Numbered from the stretch's first letter, positions 1 through 12,638 are shown. The stretch: 64,000 nucleotides of DNA from Zelopaecilomyces penicillatus (GCA_005765155.1 VCCP01000004.1:4464001-4528000), one strand, 5' to 3'. Notes: generated by a model from the sequence alone, not told the origin. A program made the numbers and translations.

Positions 1-871
1 AGACCCGGCGGCTAGGCAACCAGGTTCCGGCAGCAAACTATTCATGCATGCTGTCTGCCGCATTGACACGCAGCAATGATGGTAGCAGTATTGGATTATT
101 TGGAGTCTGGAGAGTGGAGAGTGGACCTCCCAACCCCAGGTCCCCTCAATTGGCCCTGGCATTTACCATTTCAGGGCTGCGCATCAAGTTGCCGGGAGAC
201 CACCAAATAGACCTCACTGAAAGCCCCCCGAAGCCCCCCCGAAGCCCCCCCGAAGCCAAGCAAACCTGCGCAAGCCCAGGCAGCCGGACAGGGCCATCGT
301 CCAGGGCCCTTCAGGCGCCACAGGCCCCAAAATGGACATAGTGGGGGCTCGCTCACCTTGGGGTGTTCTCTACCTATACGCGACCCCACCGAGGCTTTTG
401 CGACCTGCCGTTTCGGCGATCGCTGCCCGATAAACTCCTGCGGCAGTTTGTCATGGAGAGACGCGGAAGGGAATAGCGCGAGGAAGAAGCTTAAACCGGG
501 CCATGAAGCTGAAAACGACAAGGCTAACCATCCATGTCGGCTATGGTGGGCTCGTTTTCGTTATTGTTACCAGCAATTCCATGCTGCAAGCGTGTGTGCA
601 CCGCGGTCTCGGCTGTCCTAAGACACCGCAGGTCGATGCTTGGCGAGGGTCCCAAGCGGCATGTTGTTGTTGATGGGTGATGGGAGCGAGGGCAGGCCAT
701 CCAACGGCGACTACCGCTAGAGGGCACTGTGCTCATGTTGGTTGTGTCGGGAGTACTTAAAGGGAGCCATCCGCCCTGCGCTTCATGACTTGTTCCAGAT
801 CGATTGAGTAGCCTCAGCTCTTTCATCCCTCTCTACACCTCATCTCTCCCATCTCCTCATACTCGCCCATC
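1..871. other. Left-edge spacer and aminopeptidase promoter
   Basis: No coding region with recognisable protein features is visible. Positions 221-256 hold about three tandem copies of a C-rich unit of 10-11 bp (AAGCCCCCCG type). The last 120 bp before the aminopeptidase start are pyrimidine-rich with CTC/CATC motifs, typical of a fungal promoter and 5' UTR. No canonical TATA box; the closest is a TTAAAGG element near 758. Confidence 0.5.
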
Positions 872-2598
872 ATGAAGGTCTGGCACAGCCTGGCGTACGC
901 CGGCTTCCTCGCCTCTGGTGTTGTTGGCTCTGAAGCCGTCACCCCTGACAAGGTCGAGGCTGATGTTACCACCAGAGCGTAAGTAGCCTTCAATGTCTTA
1001 GATGGGCTTCTGTCCCTCTCCCTCTGCTTCTTCTCTTCAACCCGCTTCAATTGGAAGTCTTCACCATGGCGCTAACAATTGTCGCAACAGCATCAAGGAT
1101 GTTCTCTGGAACCTGAACAAGATTGCCAATGACAATGGCGGCAACCGAGCCTTCGGTCTTCCCGGCTACAAGGCCTCGGTCGATTTCGTTCTTGAGCGAG
1201 TTCAGAAGCGCTTTGGCAAGCACCTCGACACCTGGGTTCAGCCTTTCACTCATCTCTTCGAGTCCACAAGGAAGATCACCGTCACTGGACCCAAGGGCGA
1301 GGACGTTTATGTCATCACCCTCCAGTACAACACCGCCACTCCCCTCCCCGGCGGTATCAGCGCCTCGCTAATTGATACCCCCGTCGACGATGCTCGGGGT
1401 TCCGGCTGCTTCGCTGATCAGTGGCAGGGCATTGACGCCACTGGCAAGATCGCCCTTGTCAAGCGTGGTGTCTGCCCCATTGCCGACAAGCTCAAGCTTG
1501 CCAAGGAGCACGGTGCGCTCGCCGTCATCCTCTACAACCAGAACCCAGGCAAGCCCATCGGCTCAGCCACCCTCAGCGCCGATAACATTGGCAAGCTGAT
1601 CCCCGTTGGTGTCATTACCCTCGAGGATGGCAGCGACTGGAAGAAGCGTCTCGGTGCTGGCGAGACCCTCAATGTCAACTTGCTTGTTGACTCTGTTGCC
1701 GAGCAGAGGCAGAGCTGGAACGTCATCTCCGAGACCAAGGAGGGTGACCCCAACAACGTCGTCTTCCTCGGTGCCCATCTCGACAGTGTCCAAGCCGGTG
1801 CTGGTGTCAACGACGATGGTAGCGGAACCGCTGCTCTCCTTGTCCTGGCCGAGTCTTTCAAGAAGTACAAGGGCTTCAAGAACAAGGTCCGATTCGCCTG
1901 GTGGGGTGCTGAAGAGTGAGTCTTTTTTTTTTCTTTTGAGATACTATTCCCAAAAATGACTTTCGCGTGACCGAAGCTAACCAATTCAAAATAGGAGCGG
2001 TCTCGTTGGATCCCGTTACTACGGCGCGCAGCTCTCTGAGGCCGATGCTGACAAGATTCGCTTCTACTTCAACTACGACATGATTGGTTCAATCAACCCA
2101 TTCTACGCCGTCTATGCCAACAACGATGGCCACAAGGTCGGCGCCAAGCTCCTGCTCGACTACCTCGTCACCAAGAAGAGGGATGCTTACTATGCGTAAG
2201 TGCCACCGCGCTTCTGTCTCATTGAAAACTAGTCCACTAACATAGACTTCTCCAGCACCTTCGGTACCTCTTCTGATTACGTTGCCTTCCTTGGCCTCGG
2301 AATCCCCTCCTCCGGTCTCTTCACCGGTGCCGGTGCTCCCAATGATGCCTGTTACCACCAGAAGTGTGATGACATGACCAACATCAACTGGGATGCCATC
2401 ACCGACAACACCAAGGCTGCTGGTCGCGCCGCCGCCACGTTTGCCCTGAGCCTCGACGGTGTCCCCGGCCGTGACAAGACCACTGTCAACCCCAAGAGCA
2501 AGCGCGCTATTGCTCGCAGCATTATCCAGCTCGCTCAGCTCGAGAAGGCTATTGACAAGGTTCACAGTTGCAGCCATGACGAGACCAACTTGATCTAA
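872..2598 (+). CDS. Secreted M28-family aminopeptidase (aminopeptidase Y-like), 4 exons
   Basis: Exons 872-978, 1091-1915, 1995-2195 and 2256-2598 join in frame to 491 residues. It should be a secreted zinc aminopeptidase releasing N-terminal residues from peptides. A hydrophobic signal peptide starts at MKVWHSLAYAGF. A protease-associated (PA) insert lies roughly at residues 130-240 (ATGKIALVKRGVCPIADK). The catalytic M28 domain follows, with all the expected two-zinc ligand motifs: AHLDSV, NDDGSG, WWGAEE (split by intron 2), NYDMIG and, near the C-terminus, CYHQKCD. Introns have GTAAGT/GTGAGT donors and CAG or TAG acceptors, and every junction keeps the frame across conserved motifs. Length and domain order fit yeast Ape3/aminopeptidase Y relatives. 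The start was chosen because it is the first ATG after the pyrimidine-rich leader and gives a signal peptide. A vacuolar rather than extracellular location cannot be excluded. The family call is firm; substrate preference is not visible. Confidence 0.95.
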
Positions 2599-3255
2599 GT
2601 AAATGGGATCAGTCAGCTTTAAATAAATGAAAAAAAAAAAAAGCGAATGGGTTGTGGGAGAAAATTTTGTAATGGCAAAAATGGGAGGGTTTTTTGACAT
2701 AGAATTATGACGAGTGAATGATACCAGTGTAATGATTGAAGTATCTTGTGGTCTGATGATTGTGTGACTGTGTGACGCGTGTCTTGTGAATATGGAGCAG
2801 CAATAACCTGTTATGGAAGGGTGAGGATATTTTAAGCGATACACACGGAGCAATCTCTATGAAATGAATTGTAAATGAATCGCTGTATTTGGGTATCGTT
2901 TAACACACGCTGCTGCCTCCTAAAGTTCCCAGCATCACATGAAGGACAGTGTATTGCCATGTCAATCTCATCCGCACGCAATGCATCAAAGTGAAACAAG
3001 ACAATTTAATACAAATGCATGCAAATTTCCCCGATGAAAATCTCGGAATCATATGTTGTATGCGCAACCTCGGCCGTTCGTGTATGCAGTTTCGTTTATG
3101 ATGTCATGGACTCAAATCAGTCAATTACCTAGCAATCCGCTCTCCCCCTTTAATGAAAGTGTTTAGAATGCTTTATAGCATGCAATAATAGTGTTTATGC
3201 TCTGATCGGACTGCGACCGCGTAGAAAAACTTTGAGTGGGGTGGGAATAGTGGTT
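2599..3255. other. Convergent intergenic spacer
   Basis: Spacer between the 3' ends of the aminopeptidase and the histidine-rich membrane protein gene. Apart from the AATAAA signal it is AT-rich sequence with no coding signal or notable repeat. Confidence 0.5.
2622..2627 (+). terminator. Polyadenylation signal AATAAA
   Basis: AATAAA lies 24 bp after the aminopeptidase stop codon and is followed at once by a run of about 13 A. It is a plausible cleavage/polyadenylation signal, though fungal genes often do without the perfect hexamer. Confidence 0.45.
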
Positions 3256-3894
3256 TTATGACGTCCGTCCGAGTCGAGGTGATCGCGGGTTCGCAATCGG
3301 GATGGCCCGGTAGGTGGGGTACTGCGGGCCGCCGGGGATCCGCTCCGCCACCGGAGGCGGTCTCTGGACGGAGCCCTTGGAGCTCCTTGGGCTCTTAGGG
3401 AAGTGCCTATGATGATGGTGATGGTGATGCCCGTGGTGATGATGATGATGACGATGATGGTGTTTCTTTCGCGTTTCGTGAGAAACGTACGAGTTTGTTG
3501 TCGTCGAAGCCGCTGTGGTATCACACTTCTCATCCTCCTCGTACGTTATTGGCATCCGCTGCATACTCGCATAGCAGAACCCAGCCACGACGATGATGAG
3601 CAGAAACGCCGTCACAGAACCCAAAATGGCGCCTAGCTGGCCCTGAGAGAGGCCCTTGCGGTGATGCGCTGGCGGCGGCGGAGCGGCAGTGGTCGTTGCT
3701 GCGACGGAGGTGCTGCTCGTAGTGGTTGGAGGCGTCGGGACGGGGTATGAGCCGCCGAGTGTGATGATTGTGGTGATGGTTGTTGCTTTGCGCGTCAAGG
3801 TCTGTGTGATTATGCGCAGGTTGTCTCGGTTGGCGAGGGATAGTAGTAATTGGGGGGCCGCCGTGGGCGCTGGCTGAGGCACCGGAAGTCGCAT
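3256..3894 (-). CDS. Single-pass membrane protein with polyhistidine cytoplasmic tail
   Basis: A single open frame of 212 residues; the family is not recognised. Residues 1-80 are rich in Thr, Pro and Ala (TTTSSTSVAATTTAAPPPP), as in O-mannosylated fungal surface stalks. One strong membrane segment spans about 87-108 (LGAILGSVTAFLLIIVVAGF). An acidic patch (TYEEDEKCD) follows, then a basic and histidine-rich block at 145-164 where 17 of 20 residues are His, then a Ser/Pro/Arg-rich tail (KSPRSSKGS). No cleaved signal peptide is evident, so it could be a reverse-anchored (type III) protein with the Thr-rich part outside. The layout resembles the stalk, membrane anchor and charged tail of fungal wall sensors or mid2-like proteins, but it lacks a cysteine-rich WSC domain. 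The His block might bind Zn or Ni; that is inference. The start could lie further upstream if an unseen first exon supplies a signal peptide. Confidence 0.65.
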   Translation of the reverse strand: MRLPVPQPAPTAAPQLLLSLANRDNLRIITQTLTRKATTITTIITLGGSYPVPTPPTTTSSTSVAATTTAAPPPPAHHRKGLSQGQLGAILGSVTAFLLIIVVAGFCYASMQRMPITYEEDEKCDTTAASTTTNSYVSHETRKKHHHRHHHHHHGHHHHHHHRHFPKSPRSSKGSVQRPPPVAERIPGGPQYPTYRAIPIANPRSPRLGRTS

Positions 3895-4275
3895 CTTTCA
3901 GAAAATGGCTGTTCGGATGCTAATAAGTGAGCGAACGGGAAAAGCGACGAGCAAGAAGATATTCGCAGCGAAGGACAAAAAGAGCACAGCGAAGCACACC
4001 AAGTATATTAGCATCTATCTATCTTTACGTCCAGAATATCGGGCAGCGACACCTTATTAGAGGGAGCTCCGTTTTCGTCCCATAGCATTTTGAGCATGTT
4101 CTTAGGATACAAACTCCCAAGCTTGCTAGTAGGAAAAAGCTCATGGGTCTGCAAAAAAAAGCACCAAGCTGGGTGGTGTGGCTTGCATCCATCTCACAAG
4201 ACACCCAGTCAGATGACAAGACCATGCGGCCTGTCCCGCCCACCATCTCTAAAATCGCAAGTGTAGTTTCTTTCA

Positions 4276-4315
<40 letters not shown>

Positions 4316-5928
4316 ATGCTCGGGACTTGTTGGCTTGTATAATCGCAGGCAGAAACGGCACCAGCTTGCATATCAAGCTGAGGATGGAATTAGGCAACAG
4401 GCGGGGTTTTTCTAATGTGTTGAGGCTCATGATGTACTAAACGTCTCTGACAATGGCGGGGTGTTGAGAGAACAGAGGGGCTAATACCTACCCGTATGTA
4501 TTTCTGATTCATGTTGGTTAGTCGCCTTTTCTTTCATCGTCGCTACCTTACCTATTCGTGTGACTCTCGAAAAGGTATCGGCTGGTGGTGGGTGGCTGAC
4601 CTTACTGAGTGGATTAGGACGACCATGACGCAGCAGCTTTTCGGGCCACAAGTTGACCGTGATAGGCTATAGTCTATTAAACTATTACCCATCGGGGGGC
4701 GGCCGTGCAACGGGATTTGGATAAAAGATGGTGTGTGCAGGCAGGTGCCTGAGAACGTGATTCCATTTGTATCGTATCAAGTCTATCCTTTTTGCTCCGT
4801 GTTGTGCGAGCCGTTAGGGTTTCAAGGCATGGTTGAGGCGTAGGAGACATTTTTGGGATGCAAGGTGCGGGGATGCCTGCATGGTGTTGTTCGCGGGTGA
4901 CCAAAGCGAGAGGTCAGATGGGTTGGGACAGCTCTTGGAAGTAGATGGGGTTTCATCGTGATATGAAAGGATCCGTAGTGCCTTTGTGTGGAGGTCGTAG
5001 CTGTCTGAAGAAAGTGTTGACATTTTGAGGGTGTAGTAGAAACTTGTGGTAGAATGAAGGACCTGTTTGACACGGAATGCTGACGTCCCGCACATGTTTC
5101 TGGTTTGAAGTAAACCAGAGCTGACCCTTTCAAGCTTGATTTTATCCAAATCGTCTCCATGAGACGCCACTAGTTCTGCAATAGCTGTTTGTCAAAGATG
5201 CGACATTGATGCTGGTGTCTTGAGACGAACGACAACTGGGTATTGAACTCGCCCTAATCGCCCTAACCAAGCCTCCGAGGCAACACTAGAGGGTCGATGT
5301 TTTCATCGGAACCGCGGCCTCTCATTCTCATTATTCCTGTACTAGGAATGATGGGGACCGCTTGGTATATAATGTCTCAACTCAGGGTTACCAGTAACTC
5401 ACCTACCGGCCGGTGTGGGACTTGGCGGGGCCGACAACACCGGGTGCCACCGGAGTCAGTGTTTCCAGCCTCCCATGATACAACATGGCTCGTCGCACTC
5501 TATAAAACAATTTCTTGCAAGACAGAAGACAATCACTTGCAAATATATGTGTAATGGATAAACTTTTTATTGATGGCGCCTGGAATAGTCCGGCATACTG
5601 GTAATGTTCTATGCTGCAACAAAGGAAAAACGGGGCCTGCTGGAATTAGAATATACAACATCCAATGCTGTGTCCCCCCCATGTAGCGTTGGCCATGATT
5701 CGGTGTGTCGTAATTATAGCCAAAAGAAAATAGAGTATGGAATAGAAGAATCAAATGAAGGAAGAGAATGGAACAAATGGAACCCAAGAAAACACAAACG
5801 CCAGAAAATCCTCTTTTTAACTCGCGCCTCCCTCCCCATTAAGGACGTCTTTCGTCGCTCCTCTTCAATCCAGGGGACCGGCCCTCTTCCCGTGAGTCCT
5901 CCTCTCACACATATGAAAGTGGCTTTAT
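3895..5928. other. Intergenic spacer with a TG microsatellite
   Basis: About 2 kb holding the upstream region of the histidine-rich protein gene and the 3' flank of the glycosyltransferase gene. Short open frames here overlap on both strands and show no protein-like features. A perfect TG dinucleotide run lies at 4279-4314. Confidence 0.45.
4279..4314 (+). repeat. (TG)18 microsatellite
   Basis: Eighteen perfect TG units, about 400 bp upstream of the histidine-rich protein gene. Alternating purine-pyrimidine tracts can adopt Z-DNA and are length-variable; no function is claimed. Confidence 0.95.
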
Positions 5929-8048
5929 TTAGTGTATTCCTCGTCCACCGGCATCGTCACCATACTTCTCTCCATCGGCGAGAATGACCTCTCTAGTCTT
6001 GCCCCACTTGAAGTCGTCGGAGTGGAACAGGGAGTAGACCAAGATGATGATGTTCATGATGGGTGACGTGGCGAAATGGAAGACGTAGCCGACGAAGTAT
6101 TGTGCGCGCTCGAGGGTGTTGCGAGGGAGCCAGAAGCCGATGCAGAATGAATAGAGCTGAGTGATTTGTTAGTACCGGAAGACATGGGATAGAAAGCGTG
6201 GTTGGAGATGTTGTGAAGTGATCATGGGGTTTGTGAGTGAGAGAACTTACATAACGGAACCAGAGGACGGCCATGAGCGCAACAAAGACAGGATCGCGGA
6301 ATAGCTCTTTACCGCGACGGATGAAGATGATGACGAGCTCAATAACAGCGGCGATGATGAATGGTGTAATAGCCCAGGTAATTACGGCAACGAGACTCTG
6401 AAGTCTCTCAATGAGAATGATACCGGGACGGAAGATCATGACAAATTCGTTGGAAATGGAACCCAGAGCCCAGCGCTTACGCTGAGACAGGAAAACATTC
6501 CAAGTCTGGGGTACAATGGTAAATGCCTTGGCCTTGAGGGCCTGGGCAGTTTGCTTCTGAGGGAATTGACTGAAGATGATGGACGCGTGAATGCTGTCCT
6601 CGGAGTAGTTACCCATGATGTGCTGGGTCATGACATCGTTGGGTTTGGGGCAATATCCGAATCTCTCGCGCAGAACAGTGTCACCGAAAGTTGATTCATC
6701 AACACGAATGAGCTGACAGCAACCTGGCAAGCAGTTGACTTTTCCGGTGATACGCGACTGGAACATGCGCCGCAGGCCCTGGGTCTGTGAGTATTCGACA
6801 GATTGGTAGAGTGACCAGAGACCCCAGTCGTTGCCGTCAAAATCGACACAGACGTGGCCACAGACACCAACGACCTTGGGGTTCTTGCGGATCTCCTTGA
6901 GCATCTCAATGACGCAGAACTCGTCAAAAACGGTATCGGCATCCATGCCTACGAGGTAGTCGATGTCATCGAGGCCGTGCTGGAGGAGGATGCTGCCAAT
7001 GTACTCGTAGATGTCGTTGTTGAACATGGTGACGATATTCTCGGATCGCTTCTTGTAGTGGTAGAGGAACGAACGGGCAAAGCAGAGACTGTCGCGCTTG
7101 CCTTGGTTATAACGCTTACCGACGAAGATGTAGGGGACACCCTTGTAGTATCCAGTCTGGGTCTTGACAGGCATGAAGAGGCCGTCTCGTGCGCGGTAAC
7201 CATTCTCAAAGTCGCGGGAAGGACCAGGTTCAAGGATATCCTCCAGAAGGTATCCCTGAGTCGTCTTCTCCATACCAGGACCGCGGACATTTCCGTCAAC
7301 GACGATGAAGATGAGGCGAGGGTGCTGTCCAATGTGCTTTTGGGCAATCAAGGAGTCGAGAGACCTGGTAAGCTCCTCCGAGGTCTCGTTATAGCAGGGG
7401 AGAAGCATGACCAGCTTCTCAGGCTCATCGGGGATGACCTCCTTGCGCCGCCTCCAGAAACAAAGTAGTCGGGTGAAGATGAAATGTCCGATAATGCAGA
7501 CAATCATGAAAGACTGCAGCATGGTGTTGGAGCTGAGGAGAACGATGAACAGGTAGTAGACCTGGTAATAAGTCCAGCCAAGGTAGATCAAAGCAGCATT
7601 GATGAGAAGCAATCCAACAATGAGACTCCATTTCTGAATTCGGAGCAGCTCCTTGGATACTGACTTGAGCTCCTCGTCCGAGTCCCAGCGCAGTTTCGCC
7701 TCTTCTTGCATGATGGAGGAGTTGAACGAGGTGGTTGAGTTGAGGCCGAGGGACGGGGAGGAGAATTGCGAATGGGGCGTCTGCGTTCCTGGGAGGAAGC
7801 TGCCATTGATGCCTCGAATAACGGACTATACGGAAGCGACTGTCAGTGATGTTTTCTTTCTTTGCCAATTGGGTTTTGCTGAGATCAAAGAGTCTTACCG
7901 AATCTCTGGAATTGGGACCACTGGGTCTGCTGCCTCTGAACATGGACACTGGAGGGTGGAAATCCTCCGATCTCGAGTTTCTATGAGACGACTCTCCGCT
8001 CACCGGTGGCGGCGGCGGCGGAGGTGTTGGTGTTGATTGAGAAGCCAT
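5929..8048 (-). CDS. Chitin-synthase-like family 2 glycosyltransferase, short form, 3 exons
   Basis: Exons (reading down the minus strand) 8048-7899, 7825-6251 and 6156-5929, all joined in phase 0, give 650 residues. It should be a processive GT2 polymerase at the plasma membrane using a UDP-amino-sugar. A Pro/Ser-rich cytoplasmic N-terminus is followed by two membrane segments (about 116-168). The GT domain has the UDP-site VVDG (Asp227), DAD at 345-347, the LPGCC swivel-like motif at 416-420, the catalytic Glu-Asp pair in NYSEDS at 459-460, and QRKRW at 498-502 in place of the usual QRRRW. C-terminal membrane segments follow, the last ones in exons 2 and 3. At 650 residues it is much shorter than class I-III (about 900) or class IV/V/VII (1200 or more) chitin synthases. 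It therefore probably belongs to a divergent, short class (VI or VIII type, near hyaluronan/NodC-like synthases). The product (chitin or another GlcNAc polymer) is not decided by sequence. The start was chosen for in-frame continuity and a long polypyrimidine leader upstream; an in-frame ATG exists 39 bp further up. Confidence 0.9.
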
Positions 8049-10252
8049 GACTGAATGAACGAATGTAATATGGGAAGATTCGACCACAATATGAGAGAAT
8101 CCCCCTTTGACCCAGAAAATGACCGACTACAGATCGCAGACAGTAAAAACCGTTTGCAAGATCTGATTAAAAAGGGCCAATGGCTTTTGTTGCGTCCAAA
8201 CGATCGAAATACGATATCGATCTACAACCGCCCACACACACTGAAAGAGAGAGAAGAAAACGAGAGAGAGAATGCCGAAAGAGAGAACGAGAGGGGACGT
8301 TTCCGAGTGGGAGGAGATCGGGAAGAGAAGATCGATTAGGTATACGGCAACCCAAAAACAAAAATAACGGGTGGATGTGTTGCAAGTAATCTTGCGAGTT
8401 GGGGAACGACGTGGTATTCTGAATGTCTCGGAGACGAACGATGTGAACAATGGGCTAACAACACACACCCCACACACGCGGTGGTATGGTAGTGATATTT
8501 CCAGGAAATTGGAAAGTGGATAAAGACGGGAAGAGCACAGAGAGGTAAGATATGAAGAGATGATAGCGTGTGTGTGTGTCTGGGAGTGGGAGTGAATAAG
8601 AGGAAGACCTTGGTGCGAGGAGCGATTCACACACTCATACAGGCAGACAACCTCACTAATAACTAAAGTTGAAGTTATGTTTCCAATGGCGCAATCTTCT
8701 TGAATGTCAAGTGCCGAGAAGGGGAGGGGCGAGGAGCTGAAAGGATCTCTCTCAAGGTCCTACAAGATTTTACCAAAAAAAGATTCTCAGCCGGGAGAGA
8801 ATGAAAAGAGGTGAGGTGACGGTCCACCGCGCAAACCTAGGTCTGAGCTTCTTTTGGCCCCCTCTGCTGCATCTCTCGCTCTCTTTTTTTTTCTTAACGG
8901 GCCCCATTCTGCACGACGCTCGCTCGCTCGTCTCTCTCTGTGATCTGTTTTTTTTTTTTAATGTTCCTATCCCTGGGGACTTGGTTTCTACACGCCCCCC
9001 TTCGATGGGAAGATACATACTGTAGGTGTATGGATGTATGTACGGCAACGAGACAGGCTTCTCCAATTACACTTAGCAAGTTCTGCCCGTTTCTGCGCTT
9101 GCCAATGGGGGGAGGGGGGGTGTATGGGAAAGGCTGTTGCATTGGCGGCAAAGGAAAATAACAAGACAAGATACAGTGCAGTACTACGTATACACGAAGA
9201 TGGGGCACAGGACAAGGCTGGAGAATGACACAGCATCGTCGTCGTGGGCAAACCGGTGCGGCGGGCGGATAGGATAGGACAGACAAGGGGGGGGGTTCTT
9301 GGGAACGCGGCAAGCAGCAAAAGCTCCGCAGACCAGGGGGGGCAGCGGCGTGGATTGAACAAACAAACAAACAAACAAAACCCGACATACTGTACCGTAA
9401 TGATGGTGAGGTTGGCGATGTTGATGAAGGTGATGATGAATACACCCCCTACCCTTGCTCCTTTGTACTCTGACATTCTCCCAGATCCAAACTCGTACAC
9501 ATGTAGACAGACGAGAATGCACAAGTAGATCTGCTTATTATTACAGCCCGATAGGTCAGTCTCTCTCTCTCACACATAAAAATACGAACAGACAAGACCA
9601 TCTGGGATTTCCGTTATGCGAGCCGGAAAGCGGAGAGGCTTGGAAGCTAATGCATTTTCCCCTGGTCGGCGTACGCCACCGCAACGAACTACCCCCCCCT
9701 AAGGAAGAAAGAATACCATACGGAGTACAATTTATGTAGTATCTGTATGTGCGTGTGCTATCAAATTTTTCAATGCTAAGATGATGTGATCTGCAGGAAG
9801 CTGGTAGGCAGCAGCTACTAACTACTCCTATGTCCGAAGTACTACGTAGGTAGTAGTTATGCTCTCCTCAGGGTTTCATCTTTTGTTAGAGATCCTTTAT
9901 TTTGCGGGCATATGGAAGCAGGCGATTGTACGGAGTCGACACTATCATTGGCCCTCTGATAAATCAGGGTAAGTCAAACAATACAGGGCTTTAATATGCA
10001 ATACAGGTTTTTTGAATGGCATTTTGCAGGGTGCACTTTAAATAGACAGTATGTCCGTAATGCAAATTCCGTCAACTGTGTTGTACTCGCGTATGTGTGT
10101 CTGTCTGTTCCATAGTGCGGGAATGCCAAATCACTCACTCAAAAGTCACAACCCACATATGATTACATGGCTAGTTCAATCAGTAAGAAAGCGGATAAAA
10201 ATTAGCATCCCCTCTTAAAATCTGGCCCTAAATGATGGTGACTAGCTGAATT

Positions 10253-10270
10253 GGGGGGGGGGGGGGGGGG
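10253..10270 (+). repeat. Poly(G) tract, 18 bases
   Basis: Uninterrupted run of 18 G on the plus strand in the gene-poor spacer. Such tracts can form G-quadruplexes and are prone to length errors in sequencing. Confidence 0.9.
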
Positions 10271-11091
10271 CGTGTTGTAATCTTAGGCCGGGAACGGGAA
10301 GAGAACCAAGTGCGGTTTCTGTGTAATTACAGTATCAATATTTGAGCTTCTTGTGTACTAATGAACTACTGTTAGTTTTGTAATGATTGTAATGATTGTA
10401 AATCTCTATTGCTCGCAAAGGACTACAAGATAAACATCCATACGGTACATGGTTTGCCACCCTTGATCAAGCATGATGAGATGGCACAGCGTCCTTCTCC
10501 ACCGCGTAACCTCTAGGCTTTGGAACGTGCTTTGCATGCAGTAGGCAATACGCTGGTGGATTCACGAACAAAAATAAAAACCAAGGTATCAAGGTACACA
10601 CAGACAGTACAGGGTCGTCTTAGACACCTCGTGTCGATCTCAACTCTCTCGCTCTCTCGCGACGCCACGTGTAGGACGGTGAAGACCATGTTTTTCGTCG
10701 TGGAGAAGGACAGAAACAGTGTTTTAAAAAAGCCAATTGATGCGACGCTGATGATTTGAAAGAGCTCACGTTACGAAATTCCTCATCAATAGCTCTCTCT
10801 GTTCATCAGCCACGGATTATTCTCTTTCCCCCCACCGATGAGAGAGCGGTGGCAGCACATACAAACTATTACATAGGGGAAGCATGAGGCCCGCATGCTT
10901 AGGGGCAGCAAGGAATCGGGGGGGGGGATGAGAGGTGATGCCCAACTGGTGCGGTAAAAAAAAAAAAAAAAAAAAAGAAAATAAATTGAGCTCCAACAGG
11001 TCGGGCTCGGTCGGAAACAGGTTAGCTTTGCCCGCACGACGAGATAGAGGGATGAGAAATATGCATAATAGTTTGAATTGCTGGGTGTTGT

Positions 11092-11116
11092 GGGGGGGGG
11101 GGGGGGGGGGGGGGGG
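11092..11116 (+). repeat. Poly(G) tract, 25 bases
   Basis: Uninterrupted run of 25 G on the plus strand, the longest homopolymer in the window. The true length is uncertain in most sequencing chemistries. Confidence 0.9.
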
Positions 11117-12600
11117 AGACACACAGTAATTGGATGATTGATTGATGATGGGTCGTTGGATGGCCCAACAACAAGGATGAGACGTTGATTAGCTGCCCTG
11201 TCTAGTGTACTGCGTACCAAAGTTGTCCGTATTTCCTGCGGACCAAGGCCCATGTTAATAACGGATACTGTGTAACGTATGGCATTGACGTATCAATACA
11301 TGAGAGAGGCTACATATGTACGTATGTACGGTGTACGGTGTAAACGGATGCTTCCATCTATCTGGCTGACGACTTCTGATCCCTAACCGCCACTATCCAT
11401 AAAGCTACATCAAATCATCATCATCAGATGCGGGTTTCTACCCGCCCAAAAAACGCACTCAAAATACCTTCTCTCTCTCTCTCACGCGCGCGCGTGCCTG
11501 CACACAGGGGGAGGGGACGGAATAGAAAGATTCCGCGTATGAATACTACGCGTTTACCAAAAAGAGAAGGAAAAAAAGGAAAAAAACAAGACGTTTGGGC
11601 GTCTGTCATTGGGCGTGCGGATGATGAAAGAAAGACCGGACTGGGTGGCCTAGCCCAGGTTCTGCCGTGCGCCATGTCTCACGTGGAAACACAGACTGAG
11701 ATACGGTATGTACACACAGACCAAGACATACGTACGTACGCACGCCCGATGCTGCCGGTTGGATTGATGTTGTGTTTTTTTAACTCGCGACTATGATTCA
11801 TAGAGATGTCTTTGTGTAGGTTATGAAGCAGATCTCAACAGTGCAAGAGTTGCAATTGGTGAAAAGTGCCGGTCGCTTATTATAACGTATATTATATGTA
11901 TGGACATTGCAAACTCACGCAGGCACAGACAAGTTCATGCCAGGTACTACGTGCAGAACCTGGACATGAAGAGGACCTGAGTGTATGATGTAATCGACGC
12001 GGCCCTGCGTTGTCCATTTCCTTGGTCCCCTGGTCCTTTTTTGCAGCCAGAAGAACAAAGTGTCCAACGCACCGCTTGGCCGGGGGGGGGGACTTTATGC
12101 GTGGTTCGCTGTTCTCCATCGTACGAGAGAAACATGCATGGGAAAAGTAACCCACCCAGTACATGCGTCTCGTATGTCAACAGGTTGTACCAGAGAAAAA
12201 CCCTGTTGCTGTAAATAGATCTCATAGCCTTGAGCCATACGAGTTTAGCGGCAGCAGCAGCAGCAAGCATCATGTACAGCCAATCCTGTCGGCCCTACCT
12301 ATCTATCTGATAGATTGATAGGGATTACCACCACCAATCCAAGTTCAATTTTTAAACTCGTATACTACGGTGGAAGGTGTACAGAAACGGGTTTTTCTCC
12401 AAATCATGTATACACCATCTTTCGCCCTTCTCCCACGAGACGGCCAAGAAAATAGACGATGGAGGGGGGGGAGCAGCCAAGCCGGGAAGAACCCGGCAGT
12501 GGCACCGAACAAAGAAGAGGCTGGTTGCAAGGGTATCTATCAGCCCTCCACACCCTCAAGAGAATCCTCAAGAGCCGGGCATGGACAGGGGTGCCTTGTG

Positions 12601-12638
12601 TATGTATGGATGTATGTATGTATGGATGTATGGATGTA
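12601..12638 (+). repeat. ATGT/GATG tetranucleotide repeat
   Basis: Imperfect tandem array of TATG and GATG units in the gene-poor spacer. No other feature accompanies it. Confidence 0.75.

Noticed and set aside
8127..8630. Minus-strand 167-codon frame upstream of the glycosyltransferase
   Set aside because: Ser/Leu/Cys-rich translation of a CT-rich promoter; no Met context, signal peptide or motif.
11092..11116. G-run considered as telomeric or array remnant
   Set aside because: No TTAGGG repeats or subtelomeric elements nearby; it is a plain homopolymer.
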